Numbered from the stretch's first letter, positions 51,576-62,575 are shown. The stretch: DNA of 64,000 nucleotides from Trichobilharzia szidati (GCA_944472155.2 OX235272.1:104662020-104726019); one strand, 5' to 3'. A program made the numbers and translations. Notes: generated by a model from the sequence alone, not told the origin.

Positions 51576-52600
51576 AACGAACCCACTTCTGACCAAGAAA
51601 TTGGACTTAGAATTAAAGTGCCACTACAAAACATAATGTCTAGGAGTGCAGCTATGACTGACTTGCACAGTATTTAAACTGGGGGATTTGCCACCGGGTT
51701 ACTAATATTCCCCATTGTCGCATATATATTCATGGATAGGTAGGAAAACTTAGTGATTGAAATGTTCAGCTCTACACCAAAAAGTAAAGTGTAGGTGTGT
51801 AAATCACACATTCACTGTTCTTAAAACGCACGACATAAATAGGTTTTACGAACACATCAACTCGAAGGTGGGGGCAATTCAATTCACTTATGAAGTGGAG
51901 AGTCAGGAAGAGGAAGGAGCTTCCAATGTTAGATAGTAGCGTGAGAAGGAAAGAGGATGGGAAGTTAACCACTGGTGTTTACAGACAATCTACACATTTA
52001 AACCGATATTTGTATTTCGCATCATCCCACCCTGTGTCAATTAAAATGGGGTTGACGAAATGTTTAAATAATAGAGCACAAAAACTAAGTAGTTACAAGG
52101 AAAATCTAATACAGGAAGTCAGACATATAAAAATAGCTTTAAAACTTGATAATTACCCTGATAAATTAATCAGGTAGCATGTAGGAAAATATACAACTAA
52201 AATTAATAATAATAAAACGTAGTGATAGTGATGATAATAATGATACTGTCAGTGACGACATGTATGTTAGACATGCACAGAATAATGACAACAACAACAA
52301 TAGGCAATTTAAATCACCATCAGTAGTAATTCCATTCAAATAAGGAACCTCAGAAACCTCAGAGATGGAGAATTCTTAACAACGCAGGCAGCAATAAAAG
52401 TGACTGGCATTCAGACTCAATTAGAGACAAGCTTTGTCTGTTGAAGCATCAGTCCTGTGAAGCCAATTAGGCAAAACAATTTAGTTTACCCAACAGCCTG
52501 TCTCCGCTGACTGTCAGATCAAATATACATAGGTCAAAGTAGTGGAACGCAATCAGTCAGTCAGACTAGCGGAGTAGAAAGACCTGACAGCAAAATCAAG
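51576..52600 (+). pseudogene. PLE RT C-terminal region, opposite orientation
   Basis: Frame pieces: Y-I-F-M-D-R near 51725, a broken catalytic region, E-L-P-M-L-D-S-S-V-R-R-K-E-D-G-K-L and Q-S-T-H-L-N-R-Y-L-Y-F-A-S-S-H-P in 51890-52177, then an N/D-rich stretch and decayed GIY-YIG. Closely parallels the minus-strand 55461-55649 piece of the 54177-56240 element. Confidence 0.7.
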
Positions 52601-52614
52601 ATTAGTTGAAGTTG

Positions 52615-52742
52615 TGTGATTATGCACCCCTATGGATGAGTACTTCCGAAGAGTCCCGAACCGGGACGAAACAAATTTCTAGTACTCCCAGCTTTTCCAT
52701 TGGTCCTCTAAGTGATGTCGGCTCATGATGAAGTCCTCTAAA
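52615..52742 (+). repeat. SINE family A fragment with perfect stem II
   Basis: 'agagtcccgaaccgggacga' followed by AAC: the hammerhead stem II is an exact GTCCC/GGGAC here, although the CTGATGA core is mutated to CCGAAGA. The tail 'gatgtcggctcatgatgaag' abuts RTE copy I. Confidence 0.7.
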
Positions 52743-53245
52743 GTTGAGTCCTGTCTGTGCCGGTTGCTCGCGTATTCAATCAGTTTGTTAGTTTTCGCCT
52801 GCCTGCCTACCTGCAAGTCTTCAAGTTTGTGTGACTTTAAACATAAATCATCCACGCGCAAAATCCAGATCTTAGAGAGTCTTCTTAGCGGTCAGTCCAG
52901 CATATTCCTGTCTTGTCACTCCCCACATATAGTGTGCTGCATAATCCAGTCCACCACAATTAGGAATATCATCGGTGATAATAGTCAGACAGCCAGTCTT
53001 GTCTTATTCCTGTATTCACTTCAAAGGCGTCACTGAGTTTTCTGTTGTGGGTCAATTACACGTGGCATTGTCACACAGCTGTTGAGTGAGGTTGATAAAA
53101 TCTTGAGGTACACCGTAGTGTTGAAGTAGTTTCCAAATTACTTCTTGGTCAACTCCGTCTGTCGAAGGCCTTTTCAAAGTCAATGAAGTTCAGGTAGGAA
53201 GATGTTTGACTGCCCTTCTAAGCTTTGTTCAATGATCATCCAAAG
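52743..53245 (-). mobile_element. RTE-clade LINE copy I, RT fragment
   Basis: Only the RT palm/thumb region. Reading minus: L-D-x-E-K-A-F-D region near 53170, W-K-L-L-Q-H-Y-G-V-P-Q-D-F-I-N-L-T-Q, a motif B area near 52980-53020, D-D-L-C-L-K-S-H-K-L-E-D-L-Q. The catalytic box has four extra bases (52850-52865), and a tetranucleotide CCTG expansion lies at 52798-52815. Both ends are missing. Confidence 0.82.
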
Positions 53246-53784
53246 TTTAACTAATTAAAACACTCCAAGTAATCATGGAATATAACGCATAGGTTCATCT
53301 TATTATAAAATCGAGTTGTTTTAGCCATAAACTGTCTTAATTTCCAGCCATTACAACAAGTGACCAGATTTCATCGTTCTATTTTTATCCTTTTGCTCTG
53401 TTTTGCGTAATCACAAAACCCACCAACCCCCAGTTGCCTGAAATTAATTAACAAACATTCAATTATGGCAATATTGACTATTCGAAATTACGAACTAATT
53501 ATCTTCATTTACACCATACAAAATATCTCACTGTGAACAGGAGGATATTGTTATTTTTTGACACTTTCGATATAATGAAATAAGCTTCTCACGTGCTTAC
53601 AGTAAAAAATTCTCAGCATGTAATATTCCCCTTGAAATTGACTACTTACACGATATTTTCAATTCATGAATTATCGTTAATACTGCTAGTCAGAATATCA
53701 CTACTGCACAGATAGCAGAACAGATAGAAAGGACAGTCATAATCTTATATTCCTCAAACACAACTAGTACATATACATATATTT
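53246..53784. other. Interval without recognised gene
   Basis: AT-rich. A donor-like site on the minus strand near 53650 has no open frame behind it. Confidence 0.45.
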
Positions 53785-53970
53785 AGGCGAGGTTCGATCC
53801 CCGGCCGACATACTCCCAAACCTCACTAAGCCAGTAATAAGACTGGTAAAGAGGGGAGGTTGGGTACGAGGCTAGCGACCACATCCCGTAAAAATAAACA
53901 CCACTGCTACAGAAACTTTTGAGCTCTAGTTTGAAGCCCTAAGTTCCACTGGGAACACAAAGAAATAAAA
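53785..53970 (+). repeat. SINE family B
   Basis: 'gcgaggttcgatccccggcc' (B box), 'ggttgggtacgaggctagcg' body, and 3' tail 'gaagccctaagttccactgg' before AAATAAA. The A-box head is missing. Confidence 0.75.
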
Positions 53971-54774
53971 AGAAAATTATAGGTGGTGAAATGCTGTTCG
54001 ACCTGAATCATACACTAATCCCTTATGTTTTCACATCATCTCAGTAAAATGCTCACCGATAATTTGAAAGCCAGTTGAAAATGTTTGTGAGTACATTTTG
54101 CGACTGAAGAAAATTAGGGAATTTAATAGTGTGAAATATTCCAATATCACATGAATTATAAGTCACTTTGAACGAAGAATATTCTTTCCAATACAATCTT
54201 CTCTTCAGGTTCTTACAATTATAAAATATAATATTTGTTGTCGTTACAATAATGGCCAGTTATGCAGTAGATACATTTTTTTACGTGGAATAACAGATTA
54301 GTTATGTATGGGGTGTCAAAATAAATAGTATTTGTGTGACAAACTTCGTGCTAGGCTGAAATCGATTACAAAATATTTCGATGAAATGGGAGACAGTGGT
54401 GATTAGTCATAATAGATTCGTAGAATGTGGGGTGGGAAAAATTGACAAGTCATTTCAAGTTTCCATATTAGTTTGTTTATTAGATATATCACACATTGAA
54501 ACAGTATTATTTACTGGATGACAAGGTTTCGAACAAAATTTATTGTTCATAATCATATCAATGATAATCACACGACTTCGAAACTTGAGTTTTATAATTT
54601 TCTTTGTTCTCTCCTATTCGTCTTCGTTGGGGTAGTACAATTTTCCAGATATCTAAGTGGACAGGTGTTGAATTATTTCTATTATACGTTTTCCCTTTGG
54701 TTGATTCGGTAAACAAAGCCTCATTTACCAATCTCTCCCTCCACCCTGTTACGTTAGATTTTAAAACTGTCATC

Positions 54775-55020
54775 TTATCTCATCCATCCCATTGTTTGGG
54801 TGTGTGTAACTGCATGTAGTGCTATAGCTGAACTATTCTCTAGATTTCTTATCTTATTCGGGTCAACCAATCTAGATATTGCTGCTAGGTTTTTATGCTC
54901 GGCTAGTCTGACTGCCCCTGTTCTTCTACTTTGACCTACGTATTTGATCTGAAAATCATTCCAGCAGGGTATTAGATAAACTAAATTGTTTTGTTTTAAA
55001 GGCTCCACAGGATCCACCAT
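54775..55020 (-). pseudogene. PLE GIY-YIG domain fragment
   Basis: 81 codons: N-N-L-V-Y-L-I-P-C (GIY-equivalent), K-Y-V-G-Q-S-R-R-T-G (YIG-equivalent, here Y-V-G), R-L-A-E-H-K-N, then D-P-N-K-I-R-N-L-E-N-S-S-A-I-A-L-H. This is the clearest complete GIY-YIG core of its subfamily in the window. Confidence 0.78.
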
Positions 55021-55191
55021 TAAAACGACAAAGCTTGTTTCTAATTGAGTTTGTGGGTTTGAATGCCGTTTTTATTTCTGCCTTGTTAAGAATTCAGCGT
55101 AAGGTTTCCAAGGTTCCTCCTTTGTATGGAATTACTACTGATGATTTAGACTCCTTAATGCTTGTTATCATTATCCTGCGCATACCTGAGA

Positions 55192-55300
55192 TAATTATAA
55201 TATAATAATAATAATTATTATAATATAATAATAATAATAATATAATAATTATAATTATAATAATTATTATTATTACTATTACTATCACGATCACTACTAT
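55192..55300. repeat. ATT/AAT microsatellite
   Basis: About 100 bases of mixed AAT, ATT and TA repeats with many local palindromes, inside the linker of the surrounding PLE, where other copies have Asn-rich codons (AAT/AAC). It probably grew out of an asparagine-codon run. Confidence 0.85.
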
Positions 55301-56240
55301 CACTATTTATTTTATTTTTACATTTGCCTACATAATTCCTGATTAATTTATCAGGGTAATTATCAAGTTTCAAAGCTTCTCTTATATACCTTACTTCCTA
55401 TCTTAGACTTTCCTTGGTACTAATTACTTTTTGTGACCTATTACTTTAATATTTCACCAGTCATATATTTACTGACCTAAGGTGGGATGATCGGAAATCC
55501 AAACATCGGTCTAAATGTGTGGATTGTCTGTAAACACTGGTGTTTACCTTTCCATCTTCTTTCCTTTTCACGCTACAATCTAACATTGGAAGCTCCTTAC
55601 CTTCCTGACTCTCCATTTCATAAGTGAATTGAATTGCCTCCACCTTCAAGTTGATGAGTTTGAAAAATCTGTTTATGTCGTATGTTCTGAGTACGGTGAA
55701 TGTGTCATCTACATACCTCCACGATACTTCTGGGGTGCGGCTGAACGTTTCAATCGCTATGTTTTCTCACCTATCCATGAATATATCTGCCACAACTGAG
55801 GATACTGGTGACCAGGTGTGGCAGGATCGAGCTTTTATGTACTTAATTTCCCTCCTTCTGAACCAAGCTGGTAAATGTCCTCGAACCCGTAAACGAACCT
55901 GCCTAATTGCGCGCCCTATAAAACTCGAACCACAGGTACAGTTGAAATGGTAAATGCATGAAGAATAGCCAAGGTTAGGTAAGATATCTTTGAGTTGCTA
56001 GGTGAACTTTGGACGGCTACTGAAGGATAGGGAGAGGCGTGCAGAGTAGAAAGTTTTCTTTATCGTTTGTCATAACAACAAAAGAAAACTATTTATTTTG
56101 ACACCCCGTAACTAATCTGTTATTCTACGTAAAAAATGTATCTGCCACATAACTGGTCATTATTGTAACGACAACAAATATTACACTTTATAAGTGTGTA
56201 AGAACCTGAGGAGAAATCACTGGAAAGAATATTCTCCGTT

Positions 56241-56841
56241 TACATTAGTGAGCTGTTAAAATTAAGGAAAGAATTAGAGAAAACACGACGCATTGTGTTG
56301 GATAGAAATTCATGTAGTCCACTGGTTCAAGTAGGTTGCTATCGAAACATGACTTTCCATAGCTTTAAATGACTGTTACTACTGTGCCACCCACTATCCT
56401 TAGAATAGCTTTCAGGCACCTATGAAATATATCTCATTCTTTTCAAATCAAGATTTTAAGAAATAGTAGGCCAGTATGGAAGATAATCAATCTTAAAAGC
56501 ATACGATGACTTATAACAAGAGTCCCGCTTCCTTTATATGATAGGAGACATACCAGGCATTTTATACAAGCTCACAAGGACTGCTATATTTGTATTACAT
56601 AGACATCAGCAATAGAACAGTTTTGACAACAATCTTAATGTGACAGTTTATAGTTGGACATAAAAAGCAGAATAAAAACTGCTGCCGCCATTAGAACATG
56701 TTCCTTCATTTTTCATAAATAAATAATTTACATAGAAATACTCTTATAATAGGAAACACTGAAAGGCCTCCTAAATTTACCAGAAAGCCAAACAAAATAG
56801 GCGTCATTCTATCTGCTGATCTTTCCTGGTAGTCTCATCTC
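56241..56841. other. Interval without recognised gene
   Basis: The 3' part may be decayed CR1-like sequence leading into the next element. I cannot place its start. Confidence 0.35.
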
Positions 56842-57665
56842 TTGACGATTTCTAAGAAAATATTCTGTCTTACATTCTACATCAAGAAGTTAAGACATTC
56901 TGAAACAACCCAACCCTTAATCCTACCATTCGTTAACTCTCGCATTCTGGCTATTATTCTCTATTGTTCTCCCTTATTTTTTCCAGGGCTACTGAAGAAA
57001 AACTTTACCTTATTAAGCAGGATGTTAAAGGTTGTCAGCAGGGTAAGCAACGTGCCACTTAACCAGCTTGTGAATATTCTGGTTGACAGGCACATGGACT
57101 CATGTGAAAAATGGACTAAATCCATTTTATCTAACTCACACCACCCTCTTCATTCACAACTCTCCCCTTGTATCTCATCAGGCAAAACCAGAAGCCTATA
57201 TAGAAAACTATATGCTCGCACTAGCAAGTACAAAAACGCAACCATACCCTTCTTAGCTCGTGTTCTGTGCGATAAAGAAAGTATTATTGAATAGTCAGTA
57301 GAACAACTGGATCTCGTCTTTCCAGCTCATATCATTTAAAGGTACAACGTTTTCTTTCTTCCTTTTCCTTTTCTCTCTCTCTCTTTTTTCTGTTATGTGC
57401 TGCTTTGTTTCTTTCTTCCGCTTACGCCAGGAAATATGATAGCACCTACTTTTCTAACACCTTCAAATACTGTTCAACTTTGGCTTTGCTACCGACATGC
57501 CAATGTGTTGTTGTCATAATGAACTGAGATTTCTTCAATCTATGTAGAATTTTATTTATTGATAATGTACCAACTGGATGCGATGCTGTAGTAAAAATGC
57601 TGAGAATTCCATTCTGTATCACAAGTACTGTTTTGAAATAAAACAAATCATTATTATTATTTTGT
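56842..57665 (+). mobile_element. CR1/SR1-like LINE, 3' fragment
   Basis: Frame 56842-57294 (150 codons): I-L-A-I-I-L-Y-C-S-P-L-F-F-P-G-L-L, a V-V-S-R-V-S-N block, H-P-L-H-S-Q-L-S-P-C-I-S-S-G-K-T-R-S, and Y-K-N-A-T-I-P-F-L-A-R-V-L-C-D. These are the end-of-RT and post-RT motifs of the CR1/Jockey group and differ from the RTE copies. The 3' untranslated region ends with 'acaagtactgttttgaaata', AAACAAATC and an ATT tail. RT catalytic motifs are not present (5'-truncated). Confidence 0.8.
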
Positions 57666-57689
57666 TTAGTTTTTACTTTATTTCTTCGC

Positions 57690-57815
57690 TTTACCTTCAG
57701 GCTACAGCTCTGAAGTTTGTTTAATGGCAATTGTTTTCTACGGGATGAGATCGCCAGCCTCATGCCCAACCTTCACTCCTTAGCAGCCTTACCACCGGTT
57801 TAGCGAAGTTCAGGA
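57690..57815 (-). repeat. SINE family B fragment
   Basis: 'cttcaggctacagctctgaa', 'gggatgagatcgccagcctc', 'gcccaaccttcactccttag'. 3' part of the SINE only; truncated where PLE sequence begins. Confidence 0.65.
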
Positions 57816-58560
57816 GTTGTTGATGTGGTTGTGTTCTCTGAGTCAGCTGGTTGATTTATTCACCAAGCTTTCATTATTGCCCTAATAATCAACATCTTCA
57901 GAGCATACTTCAATTTGAAGTGAGATTTTAGGTTTCTCCACAAGTTTATTGGTCATCTCGCTTGGTGATCTTGAGCGTGATTGGTTGCATTTGTGGGTTT
58001 TCACACACTCTAGGCTACTTGCACTGAAACTGATTGTTTCCTTGACCTGAAGTTTGAATCTCTGCATGTGAGATTTCCTTCCTGTCCATTCGTAAATTTT
58101 GTCTATCTCGATGTGTCTATTAATTGATGATTCACTGGAATAACAGGATTCGAAAAATTCTCCAGCATTCTTGGTCTTTCCTCTGTCCAATAGTGGATAT
58201 TGTGTCTTTTGATGGCTAGTTAGTTTGTGTTCATTGATGCGAAGACGAAGACGGTATCCACTTTGGACAATGCAGTTTTTTTGCAGTTGTTACAGTTTAT
58301 TTTCTAGATGATGCTGCTTCCCTCTTATTTCGATGTCGAGTCTCTTAGTTGACACAGGGTTGGCTGAGTGAATTGCTTTTGTTGGTTTGTGTGCCACTTC
58401 AATTCCTATAGGTTTGAAGAGTCTTGCAGTGATTTCTGAGATGTCTCTTATATATGGTGAGACTATCTTTTTGCGTCTTTCCTTGGGGGTTTTTGATGTG
58501 GTAGGTTGGCGTGTGGGGTAGATTTCTTTCGATGAAGTTCTGTGGGTATCCATTCTTTTG
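57816..58560 (-). mobile_element. PLE, linker to 3' end
   Basis: Reading minus from 58553: linker with T-S-K-T-P-K-E-R-R-K-K-I-V-S-P-Y-I-R-D and I-T-A-R-L-F-K-P-I-G-I-E-V-A, H-K-P-T-K-A-I-H-S-A-N-P-V. Then frame 57882-58190: R-G-K-T-K-N-A-G-E-F-F-E-S, S-S-I-N-R-H-I-E-I-D-K-I-Y. The end block 'caacatcttcagagcatact' matches the foldback at 46620. The expected GIY-YIG core between the two is not recognisable. Confidence 0.72.
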
Positions 58561-58594
58561 AAAGACGTCCATCAGATATCTTTCCTACATTCTC

Positions 58595-58695
58595 CTCAAA
58601 GTGAAAGGGCCTCAATGAAGTTTCGGAGTCCGTTGACCATGAATCGAACCGCGAACCACTAGCTTGGTCAGTCAGTGTTCAAACACTGAACCGCA
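58595..58695 (-). repeat. SINE family D (tRNA-like), single copy
   Basis: Minus strand: 'attgtgtctgcggttcagtg' and 'tagtggttcgcggttcgatt' fit A and B boxes. A short tail 'gaggccctttcactttgagg' follows. Only copy in the window. Confidence 0.5.
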
Positions 58696-59224
58696 GACAC
58701 AATAATAAAAGTGCAAAAAATGTCAAAAAGATGAAATCAGAGAGGAAAAAACCCCTAAAGTGTAATAGCTTTATAAAATACTGAATATCCCCCCTTCATT
58801 TAAAATGTAGGGATACCATTTCAACAAATAAGACAACACTCTTCGAAATTTTTAGATGATGGTGATGATTAGCAGATGAATCTAGGAGGTGTATTTCATC
58901 GTAATTACGACTTTCTAGGATAAATCTCCTACACTTCATCACTTTGTGACGATGTCTTACACTCTGACTCCAACCCAAGCAAACTGTTATACCTACTAGT
59001 CTACTATTCCAAAAAAAACATATGAAAAAAATACACCCTTTCATTATTTGAGCTATTAAGATAAGCTAGAGAATGTTCGTTTTAAAGAAGGATTAATCTA
59101 GGAACGTAGTCAAAGAATGAATAAATGGATTTAGTGAAAGTTTAAGTATAAATAGTAATAAATTTTTTTAAGTGTTTAGTGTTCAGCGGGATGCATGTAA
59201 ATACAGAGGTGACATCTAGTGAAA
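58696..59224. other. Interval without recognised gene
   Basis: An 82-codon minus frame (58796-59044) is open but has no recognisable motif. Confidence 0.4.
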
Positions 59225-59400
59225 GCGTTTTACATTACCTTATACATTTTCGAGGACAACTGTTACCAGTATCTGATTGGTTGTCTTATGAATTCTTTGT
59301 TTAATATATAATGACGACTGTACAGTAACTTATGAAAATGAATCATCGAAAAGTAAAATTTTCTTCTCTGTTTACGTCTTTTTCATATGACTCAATATGG
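59225..59400 (+). repeat. Solo copy of the 11960-12715 tandem unit
   Basis: Shares 'agtatctgattggttgtctt', 'atgaattctttgtt' and 'tatgaaaatgaatcatcgaa' with the tandem pair. No coding sequence. 59401-59909 beyond it holds nothing recognised. Confidence 0.6.
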
Positions 59401-59909
59401 GAATATTTCGTTTTATTTATACATATTTGTTCCTCACCTGCAAAACTATGGTATCTTGCTAAAACTGTCTATTTGTTATCACTACAGATTGAACGACTAT
59501 TCCAGGGTTGTAAGCCAATAACTGAGGCATTAATTTTTTACTAACAAATAGTTGGTATTCAGTAGTATAATTAATTTTTCATTCAAGTATCTAGTTAAAC
59601 TAACAATACTAACAATACTTCTGCATTTTTGGTCTCGGGCGAACCTTATTTCTCTTTTTTTTCTTTAATAAGTCAGTACACATGGATGATAAATTATACT
59701 CTCAGTTCTTCAGTAATGTCAATGAAACGATTAAACTATTATTAAATAACCTGAAAATGATTTATGTTCCTTGGGAAAAATAACCCATTAAAAATATCTG
59801 TTGAACTACAAAATAAATTAGCTTTTCACTAATATGAACGTAGTGCACAAATTAACCGGTTAGTTTTACATAGGTAAATATTAAGGTTTATTCAAATTTT
59901 GGTCTTCAG

Positions 59910-60135
59910 GATTTCATCGTGGACTGACATCAGTCATTAGAAAACCACCAAAGAATACTGCCAGACAGCTAGCTGTTTTGGTAGTCTAGTTTGGGACTGA
60001 CTCTTCATCAGTGCACACTCACCACAAGGGTTCGAACCCAGGACCTTCTGGTTACAAGGCTAACTAGCTAGTAGACCATTCAGCCACTGACATCCAAGTA
60101 AATGACCAGCCCATGAATTATAACTTCTACCACTT
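59910..60135 (-). repeat. SINE family A, first part (split by CR1)
   Basis: 'aggatttcatcgtggactga', 'agtttgggactgactcttca' (hammerhead part with a 4-nt insertion), 'agggttcgaacccaggacct' B-box complement, 'gaccattcagccactgacat'. It breaks at about 60135; the remainder follows at 60771. Confidence 0.75.
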
Positions 60136-60770
60136 CGTGTGGTTTGCCACTGCGTGAGCTCGCCAATACTATAGTCGAGAGACACATAAATTATGGTACA
60201 AAGTGGGCAAAGGCCGTACTGTCAAACCCTCTGCACCCCCTTTATTCACAACTATCCCCTTGTATCTCATCAGGTAGGACGAGAAGTAAATATGAAAAGT
60301 TATATGCTCAAACCACTAAGTACAAAAATTTTACAATACCGTACTTAGCCCGTATTTTATGTGATGAAGACTCTGTTAGACGTGAAACATATAAGTTACT
60401 ATGTAATTAGCAAAGTGAATCAACCCTTTCATTGTTCATCTTTCTGTAATTTTATGGTGTCACCCTTCCTATCGTTTAATTATAACTTTGCTATTTTTAT
60501 TTTAGTTGTTATTACTATTATTACTATAATCTTATACTTTATGCATATTTTTCTCCGTATTGCATACAGTAATTTGCTAAATAGCTGCCATAACAACGTT
60601 TTGTTATCATTATTAGGCAATGTTTATTAATTTTATTTGTTTTTTGTTTGTTATTTCTGTCGTTTTTGAGTAAATTAGATGCAATATTGTACTGAATGCT
60701 GAAAATTCCTTGCTGTATCATTAGTACTGTTTTTGGAATAAAGCAAATTATTATTATCATTATTCTAGCG
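60136..60770 (+). mobile_element. CR1/SR1-like LINE 3' fragment inserted in SINE A
   Basis: Frame 60144-60410: L-A-N-T-I-V-E-R-H-I-N-Y-G, H-P-L-Y-S-Q-L-S-P-C-I-S-S-G-R-T-R-S, Y-K-N-F-T-I-P-Y-L-A-R-I-L-C-D. Same family as 56842-57665; the 3' end is also shared ('ttagtactgtttttggaata', then an ATT tail at 60750-60765). Confidence 0.82.
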
Positions 60771-61045
60771 AGACTGCCAAACAGTCATTCTCATCGCTGG
60801 TGAGTACTTGATCTCATATTGATCCTACTGTAACCCGCTGATCAGGACTCCTCACTATAACCCAAGCAACTAAGTACCTACTTGAAATGGGGCTAATCAG
60901 TAGTGAACATCATATCAAGGGCTGGTTTGCAAGGATTTGATTAGTTAAAGGATTTCTTCATACGCTGACAACGGTTAGAAAAGCATTGGAAAAACAACCG
61001 GGAGTAGTGGACAGCTGTGTAGTCTTCCGTATATACCCAATGGGA
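60771..61045 (-). repeat. SINE family A, remainder
   Basis: Starts 'gcgagactgccaaacagtca' and continues into a second unit with 'aaaggatttcttcatacgct'. Compare 47050-47300, which has the same order. 61046-61580 downstream contains no recognised gene. Confidence 0.6.
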
Positions 61046-61579
61046 TATTTTATTGAAAAATAAGGTTTAAGCTTAAAACAGTCGGCACCTTCTGATGTCA
61101 TAAATTATTATAATAACAATATATATTCTCATTTTGTACATGAGGGACGCCAGTTTACAGGCATCATCAATATGATAAATTACCTTTACGATTAGTAAGC
61201 ATATTTAATAATAATTTAATAAAATACATATTTTTCCTACCTGTGTAGGACACACACCAATTGTACAGGCATTGATAAGTATTATTTTAAATTACATAAA
61301 TTTTGGTTTATGGTTAAATTACATGGTTGCAGTCGTTATTGTCTTTTTGGTTTGTGAAAACAATATGATAACTAATCATTCAATGGAGCATATCAAGAAA
61401 TATAGAAATATTGTCTTCGCATTAACAAAAAAATAACCCAAGTATGTTTTGGATGGATTACAAATATCTGGGAAAAAAATAAAGCTTGAAGTCATTCCCC
61501 CCATATAACTTTGGTGTGTATGGCATCGAGTCTTATTCTTGATTTATATCCAAATTTGGTAATAATTTAAAATATGTGA

Positions 61580-62575
61580 TACACTTGTATAGTCTTGTCA
61601 GCATTTTCATCGTAACATCACAAGTGAATTTACTCGACGTTGACTAATAATAATGTCCTACTGTCGATATGTTGATGACACATTTATAGTGTGCAAAAAT
61701 GAAAGTCATGCTTCACACTTACTAAGATTATTCAATGATGCACACGCCAATATTGAGTTCACTATGGAACAAGAAAGTGTCGGGAAGTTCCACTTCCTCG
61801 ACATTGCCATGGAACGCCTAGAAGACGGTGGTCTTCAAAAGTCAATTTATCGAAAGTCTACATGGAAAGGACAATACTTAAATTTTAATAGCTTTTGTCC
61901 AAATAGCTTTAAACGTGGTCTAGTCAGGACTCTGTACAATAGGGCGAGGAAAATATGCTCTATAGAGAAATTAGAGGAAGAATTTGAGTTTCTTGAAAAG
62001 ACATTGAAGAGCAATGGGTACCCTCAAAGGTTCATCAACAAGTATGGAAGCTCTGAATTCGCAAATGAAAAACAAATCACAGTAAGAAAAAAGGCAATCT
62101 ACTTTGAGCTTGATTATAAAGGTGAAAATATTACAGCGATGATCAGCAGAAGGCTGAGTACATCACTAGCTATAGCCTATCCTGCAGCTAAGCTCGTCCC
62201 CGTCTATCAAACAACTTACTCTTTGATGCAATCAAAAGTCGATAGATATCCTTCTCATGTTAACTCCAACTGTATATACAAATTTACGTGTATCTACGGC
62301 AGCGGTTACAACAGTGGGAGAACAGAAAAAAGGGTATATCTACGATTTTCTGAACATGTACCAAAGAGGGAACAAGCGCTCTAAACAGTGCCATTGCCAG
62401 GCATCTTCTCGACACGGGTCATGAGGTGGACGTTGAAAAGCCGTTCAAAGTTATCAATAAGCAAAAGAACTAAATTCTCCTTAAGTTTGCTGAAGTCATT
62501 TCCATCAAGCGCCTGAAACCTGATTTATGCGTTCAGAAAGAAGCAGTTATCAGTCTTTCTTTGCCCTGATGGGTA
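61580..62575 (+). mobile_element. PLE, RT palm to C-terminus, best-preserved ORF
   Basis: The ORF 61653-62384 plus the out-of-frame tail to 62571. N-terminal PLE sequence and the RT fingers are missing. No inverted end was found. Confidence 0.85.
61653..62384 (+). pseudogene. PLE reverse transcriptase / GIY-YIG ORF (partial)
   Basis: 243 codons. Catalytic box C-R-Y-V-D-D-T-F-I-V at residues 4-13. Then N-I-E-F-T-M-E-Q-E-S, F-H-F-L-D-I-A-M-E-R, S-I-Y-R-K-S-T-W-K-G-Q-Y (RT palm/thumb, to about residue 80), L-K-S-N-G-Y-P-Q-R-F-I-N-K-Y-G (about 130), and N-C-I-Y-K-F-T-C (about 207), the GIY-YIG entry. The YIG region reads G-Y-N-S-G-R-T-E-K because of a small insertion, followed by R-F-S-E-H. A frameshift near 62375 ends the frame. 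The rest continues as I-A-R-H-L-L-D-T-G-H-E-V-D-V and, after another slip, F-A-E-V-I-S-I-K-R-L-K-P-D-L-C-V-Q-K. It would need both slips repaired and a 5' half to work. Confidence 0.82.

Larger units (their letters stand above)
54177..56240 (-). mobile_element. PLE with ~155-bp inverted ends and internal microsatellite
   Basis: 54177-54340 and 56090-56240 are inverted copies ('gttgtcgttacaataatg', 'taacagattagtta' in one, complements in the other). Reading minus from 56060: decayed RT (W-R-Y-V-D-D-T-F-T-V region near 55690-55720), frame 55461-55649 (F-T-Y-E-M-E-S, E-L-P-M-L-D-C-S-V-K-R-K-E-D, Y-R-Q-S-T-H-L-D-R-C), linker with an AT-rich microsatellite, then 54775-55020 (GIY-YIG: L-V-Y-L-I-P-C-W-N-D-F-Q-I-K-Y-V-G-Q-S, A-V-R-L-A-E-H-K-N) and 54558-54773 to the C-terminus. 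Frameshifted throughout. Confidence 0.87.

Noticed and set aside
53600..53740. Minus-strand exon with a consensus donor (GTAAGT) near 53650
   Set aside because: All three frames behind the donor contain stops within about 40 bases.
55094..55303. 69-codon ORF rich in I, Y and V
   Set aside because: Translation of the ATT/AAT microsatellite.
57446..57769. 107-codon minus ORF
   Set aside because: Antisense of the CR1 3' untranslated region and a SINE B fragment.
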